In this document: in pieces, positions 62,500 through 64,000 of the stretch | How the letters are laid out: each line of letters opens with the position of its first letter | Position numbering within the stretch: position 1 is the first letter of the stretch | Origin: Hymenobacter norwichensis DSM 15439 | Lineage (GTDB): Bacteria > Bacteroidota > Bacteroidia > Cytophagales > Hymenobacteraceae | Direction: 5' to 3' | Assembly: GCF_000420705.1 (NCBI RefSeq) | Contig: NZ_ATVL01000009.1 | Span: 682,001-746,000, forward strand | DNA: 64,000 bases | Notes under the pieces: model-generated | Seen by the model: the letters and a program-made list of their open reading frames with translations, nothing else | What the model was told of the DNA's origin: nothing | The model's database searches: none | Translations under genes and position numbers: made by a program

Positions 62500-64000
62500 A
62501 TGAACCCAACTGCTACGCTGCTACCGCGCACTTTGCCCCTAGCCGGGGCGCTGGCGCTTTTGCTTGGCGCCGCCGGCCCGGTAAGCGCCCAAACCACGCC
62601 GCCCACACAGCCTCCTGCCGGCACACTGGCAGCCAGCCAAGTAGCTACCGGTCCCTGGACGCTCCAGCGTGCCATTGATTACGCGCTGGAAAACAACCTC
62701 ACCGTGCGGCAAAACCAGCTGACGGCCGAAAACGGTGGCGCCATTCTGCGGCAAAGCAAGGCGGCGCTGCTGCCCACGGCCAACCTCAACGGCACCCAAA
62801 CCTGGAACTACGGCCAGGGCGTAAACCCGCTGACCTTCGCGTTCCAGAACCAGACCACCCGCTCCAACAACTTTTCAGGTTCCACGCAGGTTACGCTGTT
62901 TCAGGGGTTCCAGCTGCGCAACACCATCAAGCGCAACACTCTGGATTACCAGGCTAGCCTGGGCGACATTCAAAAATCCCGCAACGACCTCTCGCTGAAT
63001 ATTGCGTCGCAGTTTTTGCAGCTGGTGCTGGCCGAGGAACTGATTCGGTCCAACCAAACGCGGCTCAACAGCACCCAGCAGCAGGTGGAGCGCACCCAAA
63101 AGCTGCTCAAGGCCGGCTCGGTGGCCGAAAGTAACCTGCTCGACAGCCAGGCCCAACTAGCCTCCGACGAGCTGAGCGTAATTACGGCCCAAAACCAGCG
63201 TGATATTGCCCGCCTGCAACTTATGCAACTCATGAACCTGGATGAGGCGTCGCAGGGAGGCTTCCAGATTCAGGTGCCCGAGCTGGCCGACCCCGACGAG
63301 CAGGCCCCGCTCAGCGAAGATCCCGCTACCACCTACCAAACCGCCCTGACGCTGCTGCCCGAAATCAAAACCGCCGAGCTGCGCGTGCGCAGTGCCGAGG
63401 CCACCGTAGACGTAGCCCGCGGGGCCTACCTGCCGCGGCTGGTGTTTGGGGGCAGCGTGTTTACGGGTTACTCGTCGGCGCGCACCGTTACCTCAGTTGG
63501 CAACGATTCTACGGCGCGCAAAACCACATTTTTCGTGGAGCAGCCGGGAGGTGGGCCCATTATTCCGCTGAACGTACTGCTGTACCAGCGTAATACCACC
63601 ACTTTGTCGCCAAACTATTGGGATCAGATCGACCAGAACCTGGGCCGGCAGCTGCAATTCTCGCTGAACATTCCGATTCTCAACGGCTTGCAGGTGCGCA
63701 CCAACGTGCAACGCTCCCTGATTGGGGTGCAGCAGGCCCGCCTAAATGCCGAGCAGGTTCGGCTGACGCTGCGCCAGAGCATTCAGCAGGCTTACGCCGA
63801 TGCCTTGGCCGCCCAGCGCCAGTTTGGAGCTTCACGGCGGCAGGTGGAAGCCCTGACTACCGCCTACCGCAACGCCGAAATCCGCTTCAACAACGGTCTG
63901 CTCAACGGCACCGAGTTCAACATTGCCAAAAACAACCTGGCTACTGCCGAATCGACGATGATTCAGAACAAGTACCAGTTTATTTTCCGGCGCAAAGTGC
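62500..64000 (+). CDS. TolC-family outer-membrane efflux protein (3' end outside window)
   Basis: The frame is open from ATG 62500 to the window end (at least 500 codons). A signal peptide opens it (LPLAGALALLLGAAGPVSAQ), followed by a Pro/Thr linker and the first helical hairpin WTLQRAIDYALENNLTVRQNQLTAENGGAILRQSKAALLPTANLNGTQTWNYGQGVNP. STQVTLFQGFQLRNTIKRNTLDYQ is the usual TolC barrel strand with helix. A second repeat follows with LNIPILNGLQVRTNVQRSLIGVQQARLNAEQ near 63660. It forms the outer-membrane channel of an efflux system; the partner pump lies beyond the window or elsewhere. Confidence 0.93.
   Translation, partial: MNPTATLLPRTLPLAGALALLLGAAGPVSAQTTPPTQPPAGTLAASQVATGPWTLQRAIDYALENNLTVRQNQLTAENGGAILRQSKAALLPTANLNGTQTWNYGQGVNPLTFAFQNQTTRSNNFSGSTQVTLFQGFQLRNTIKRNTLDYQASLGDIQKSRNDLSLNIASQFLQLVLAEELIRSNQTRLNSTQQQVERTQKLLKAGSVAESNLLDSQAQLASDELSVITAQNQRDIARLQLMQLMNLDEASQGGFQIQVPELADPDEQAPLSEDPATTYQTALTLLPEIKTAELRVRSAEATVDVARGAYLPRLVFGGSVFTGYSSARTVTSVGNDSTARKTTFFVEQPGGGPIIPLNVLLYQRNTTTLSPNYWDQIDQNLGRQLQFSLNIPILNGLQVRTNVQRSLIGVQQARLNAEQVRLTLRQSIQQAYADALAAQRQFGASRRQVEALTTAYRNAEIRFNNGLLNGTEFNIAKNNLATAESTMIQNKYQFIFRRKV

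Noticed and set aside
1..64000. CRISPR arrays, tRNA/rRNA genes, transposases, integrases and prophage genes
   Set aside because: None was seen; repeats found are palindromes, without regular spacers, tRNA folds or recombinase frames.

Overview
The window looks like chromosome of a Hymenobacter-type bacterium (Bacteroidota, Cytophagales). Most genes are GC-rich and strong Shine-Dalgarno sites are scarce. Several starts are preceded by the Bacteroidota -7 box TAnnTTTG. Family content also fits: a lipidated TamA homologue (TamL type), DUF4369/TlpA thioredoxin lipoproteins, a fused 2-oxoacid dehydrogenase E1, DUF885, DUF2911, a PL26-type rhamnogalacturonan lyase, and long dispersed palindromes between genes. 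This is an inference from sequence and remembered families; no search was run.

Layout. 1-1560 is the 3' part of an M1 aminopeptidase. 1646-12739 (all minus strand) is the most unusual region: a DUF2007-type zinc-ribbon protein, a SWIM zinc-finger protein, a DUF5691 protein, a MoxR-type AAA+ ATPase and a DUF5682 protein. Between MoxR and DUF5682 lie a low-GC secreted propeller-like protein, three SMI1/KNR4 immunity-type proteins and one further small protein. The vWA partner usually expected with this module is not present. 12899-21926 holds an MMPL/RND permease, small secreted proteins, a stand-alone Clp N-domain protein, thyA, a class IV aminotransferase, dprA and a MerR regulator. 22135-30509 holds alaS, a DUF885 protein, DUF1963, a MORN-TonB fusion and gatB. 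30586-33141 is a tandem pair of TlpA-type thioredoxins. 33262-46123 includes an unidentified protein that may be a psi (HolD)-like clamp-loader subunit, a thioesterase, pcm, a polyprenyl sugar transferase, riboflavin synthase, PAP2 phosphatase, hemF, a GNAT enzyme, a fused E1, TamL and a TrmH-family methyltransferase. 46224-48808 is an ECF sigma / membrane anti-sigma / outer-membrane barrel set. 49017-52599 is a DUF6250 plus PL26 pair for pectin (RG-I) side metabolism. 52732-64000 holds a CoA-binding protein, an FAD dehydrogenase, a second thioesterase preceded by a clear cobalamin riboswitch, an AraC regulator with an alpha/beta hydrolase, DUF2911, a low-GC acyltransferase, a tryptophan-dioxygenase family enzyme, sdaAB, and the 5' part of a TolC-family gene.

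Working together. Cell-envelope functions dominate (TamL, TolC, RND permease, TlpA, PAP2, glycosyl-transferase, sigma/anti-sigma/barrel). Strong hairpins separate most convergent pairs. The best candidates for undescribed biology are the minus-strand MoxR/SWIM/DUF5691/DUF5682 operon with its immunity-type insert, the cobalamin riboswitch with no obvious B12 gene downstream, and the psi-like protein at 33262-34068. No tRNA, rRNA, CRISPR array, transposase or integrase was recognised.
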